Shown here piece by piece: positions 62,225-64,000 of a DNA stretch of 64,000 nucleotides. A program made the position numbers and the translations under genes. Source of the DNA: Paenalicyclobacillus macrosporangiidus (GTDB taxonomy: Bacteria > Bacillota > Bacilli > Alicyclobacillales > Alicyclobacillaceae); assembly GCF_900116805.1 (NCBI RefSeq), contig NZ_FPBV01000001.1, positions 62,001-126,000 of the forward strand, written 5' to 3'. Below the pieces are notes generated by a model that had not been told where the DNA came from, searched no databases, and worked only from the letters and a program-made list of their open reading frames with translations. Positions within the stretch are counted from its first letter, which is position 1. Every line of letters begins with the position of its first letter.

Positions 62225-63069
62225 CTATCCGCAGCCAAATGCGCAAGTGGAAGTCGAACCTCGGATGGGGGGTTGCCTGGTTCGGCACCGCACTCGTCCT
62301 GTTCGGGCTGTTTCACCTGCTCTGGACCGTGCTCTCCAAAGGCATCACATCGTTCCGATGGGACATGTTGACCACCGTGACGCACGGCGTTGCGGGGGGC
62401 CTGCAGAACGCCATCCTGGGCACCTTTGAACTGATCCTCATTTCGACCGTCATCGCGGCACCGCTCGGAATCCTCGGGGGCGTGTACGTCTCGGAGTTTG
62501 CGCACACTAAGGTCGCCAGCGTGATTCGGTTCTTGACCGAGGTGCTCTCCGGGGTGCCCTCCATCGTGATAGGCTACTTCGGATACCTGCTGATGGTGCT
62601 GAACTGGGGTTGGGGATTCTCCGCCTTGGCGGGCGGCATTGCGCTGACCATCATCATGCTGCCTTATATCCTGCGGACCACGGAATCCAGTCTGCAACAG
62701 GTTCCGCTGGCTCAGCGAGAAGGGGCGTGGGCGCTCGGGATGACTCGGTTCCAGGCCATCTCCCGGGTGGTTTGGAGACCGGCAGCCGGCGGGATTGCCA
62801 CCGGCGTATTGATGGCCGTGGCCATCGGCATGGGGGAAACGGCACCGTTGCTGTACACGGCCGGATGGTCCTCCCTGAACCCCACGTGGCATCTGACCGG
62901 GCACCAGGTCGGGTACTTGACCTACGTGGTGTGGACGTATATCGAACAGCCGTATCCCGAGGCGCATGCGCTCGCCTACAGCGCCGCGTTCCTCCTGTTG
63001 GTGATCATTCTCGTCATTCACCTGGTGGTGCGGATCCTGGTGAAACGCGCCACAGTGGCGGCAAAATAA
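62221..63069 (+). CDS. pstA: phosphate ABC transporter permease PstA
   Basis: Six-helix permease of 282 residues, with the EAA loop REGAWALGMTRFQAISRVVWRPA and AIGMGETAPLLYTAG. It starts at ATG 62221, overlapping pstC by 4 bases. The ATPase PstB is encoded upstream of phoU rather than after pstA. Confidence 0.95.
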   Translation: MTIRSQMRKWKSNLGWGVAWFGTALVLFGLFHLLWTVLSKGITSFRWDMLTTVTHGVAGGLQNAILGTFELILISTVIAAPLGILGGVYVSEFAHTKVASVIRFLTEVLSGVPSIVIGYFGYLLMVLNWGWGFSALAGGIALTIIMLPYILRTTESSLQQVPLAQREGAWALGMTRFQAISRVVWRPAAGGIATGVLMAVAIGMGETAPLLYTAGWSSLNPTWHLTGHQVGYLTYVVWTYIEQPYPEAHALAYSAAFLLLVIILVIHLVVRILVKRATVAAK

Positions 63070-63070
63070 C

Positions 63071-63095
63071 CAGGCGACGTCTCCGGCGTCGCCTG
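63071..63095. terminator. hairpin between convergent pstA and the nucleotidyltransferase gene
   Basis: CAGGCGACG (63071-63079) pairs with CGTCGCCTG (63087-63095) around a 7-base loop, directly after the pstA stop; no T-run. Confidence 0.5.
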
Positions 63096-63194
63096 TCCGC
63101 GCGCTTCGTGCATCCCGGCCGCGCAGCCGGCACGACACGGTGGATCCGCCGTGCGCAGACACGGTCGGGACGCCGTGCCCCGGTGCGCGGTCGT

Positions 63195-63842
63195 TCACCA
63201 AGGTCTCATCGCGCTGTACGCCTCTTCGATTCGCCGCCAGTCGGCGGGCGTGTCCGCGTCCAGTGCCCACAAGGGATTCTCGGCGTCGACCCAGTGAACG
63301 CGTGCCGGATGGCGCTGAAGGACGCCGCGGGCGCCCTGGTCGCCCTCGATCTGCATCAGTTCCTGGAACAGGTCGGCCGGAAACAGCACCGGATGGCCCG
63401 GCGTGCCGTCATAGCGAGGGCGGACAATCGGCAAGGGAAGGGATCCAGCCGACCACGCCGCCCAAAACGCTTCCGCCAGTGCCCGCACGAGGGACGGGGG
63501 GAGGAGCGGTTGATCGCCCAACAGGATCATGGCGGCCTCCGTCCCAGCGGGCAGCGCGGTGACGCCCAGGCGCAGCGAGGACGCCATCCCGCACAGGTAG
63601 TCGGGGTTGTGCACAACAGACACCGGCAAACCGCTCAGGGCGCTGCTGACCTCTGCGTGCTGGCTGCCGGTCACCACCACGACCGGCGACACTCCGCCCT
63701 GCACGGCGGTCTGCGCTGCGATTCGCACCAGCGGCCGGCCGCCCAAGCGCAGCAACTGCTTGGGTTGTCCCATGCGTGAGGATGCCCCGGCTGCCAGCAC
63801 GATGCCGGCGATGGGGGGCATGAAGGGATTTTTGCCACCCAT
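63195..63842 (-). CDS. nucleotidyltransferase, MocA/MobA-like (molybdenum-cofactor type)
   Basis: Cytosolic protein of 215 residues with the NTP-transferase motif [30 protein letters not shown] (metal Asp) and [11 protein letters not shown], as in MocA-type cytidylyltransferases that finish the molybdenum cofactor; related CoxI-like and MobA-like proteins cannot be excluded. ATG 63842 has GGGGG at workable spacing. It follows moaA by 5 bases, supporting a role in cofactor synthesis, probably for NarG or other molybdoenzymes. Confidence 0.87.
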
Positions 63843-63847
63843 GCTCT

Positions 63848-64000
63848 TCATCCCCCGATGAAAGACATTTCGACCTTCGGCCGTTTGGGCGTCGCCTGGC
63901 TGCGGAGTTCCGAATACCGGTCGTCGCGCCGGCGCCACAGGCCGGTGATGGCGTCGAACAGCTCGTCGTCCGTCGCCCCGCTGCGAAGCAGGGCTCGGAG
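63848..64000 (-). CDS. moaA: 3' end of moaA (GTP 3',8-cyclase), truncated by the window edge
   Basis: The minus-strand frame open from base 64000 encodes 50 residues ending in KVEMSFIGG and a TGA stop. The C-terminal double glycine after an M-S-x-I motif is the hallmark of MoaA, the radical SAM enzyme of the first step of molybdenum-cofactor synthesis. The start and the rest of the gene lie outside the window. It is immediately upstream of the MocA/MobA-like gene. Confidence 0.8.

Overview
The window looks like chromosomal DNA of a high-GC, spore-former-type Bacillota, most probably in or near the Alicyclobacillaceae. The evidence is the aa3-600 quinol oxidase set (QoxABCD), a DarB/CbpB-type CBS protein, HelD, a PhoPR system with Bacillus-style PhoP boxes, strong purine-rich ribosome sites and a relic of a squalene-hopene/sporulenol-type cyclase. 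The genus is an inference. No rRNA, tRNA, CRISPR array, prophage or insertion sequence was recognised.

Layout. 1-3535: end of the 2-oxoglutarate dehydrogenase operon (odhAB), closed by a strong terminator. 3738-6272: a NarL-type response regulator, a PAS histidine kinase and a convergent membrane protein carrying a histidine-kinase dimerisation helix without its histidine. 6622-11656: qoxABCD and heme A synthase. 11812-18000: a DUF2249 gene (possibly frameshifted), a cysteine-free Crp/Fnr regulator and a module of three related multi-spanning membrane proteins with a second DUF2249 protein and a MIP18/DUF59 protein. 18205-28259: narGHJI (narG has an abnormal 5' end), a quinol-dependent NO reductase and a coupled radical SAM/SPASM gene. 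28344-33338: ATP sulfurylase, a two-component system, a PAPS-type sulfotransferase and APS kinase. 33637-37994: universal stress protein, FixABCX and a small unknown gene. 38121-43552: small proteins, a second universal stress protein, K+ uptake (KtrB/KtrA type) and NADP-glutamate dehydrogenase. 43745-50197: HelD, CbpB, a chemoreceptor and oligoendopeptidase F. 50198-51522: a gene-poor stretch with a 31-residue membrane microprotein and the cyclase pseudogene. 51588-56026: EamA exporter, pyrrolidone-carboxylate peptidase, amidohydrolase and an MFS transporter. 56210-63069: the Pho/Pst cluster (phoR, pstB-phoU-phoP, pstSCA). The right edge holds a molybdenum-cofactor-type nucleotidyltransferase and the end of moaA, on the minus strand.

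How it fits together. 2-Oxoglutarate oxidation and FixABCX supply electrons to quinone. Quinol is oxidised by an aa3-type oxidase with oxygen, or by NarGHI with nitrate and qNOR with NO. Molybdenum-cofactor genes at the right edge could serve NarG.

Two DNA motifs tie the respiratory genes together. The first is a CRP-type dyad (TGTGA-N6-TCACA, 9 of 10 matches) in front of the crp-like gene (twice), nar and nor. The second is a 7-2-7 palindrome (TAGTCCG-N2-CGGACTA) in front of qox and nor, with weaker copies at nar and at a universal stress protein operon. Three PhoP boxes with identical geometry drive the phosphate cluster. The sulfate-activation/sulfotransferase cluster and the three-membrane-protein module beside the denitrification genes are the best candidates for undescribed biology.
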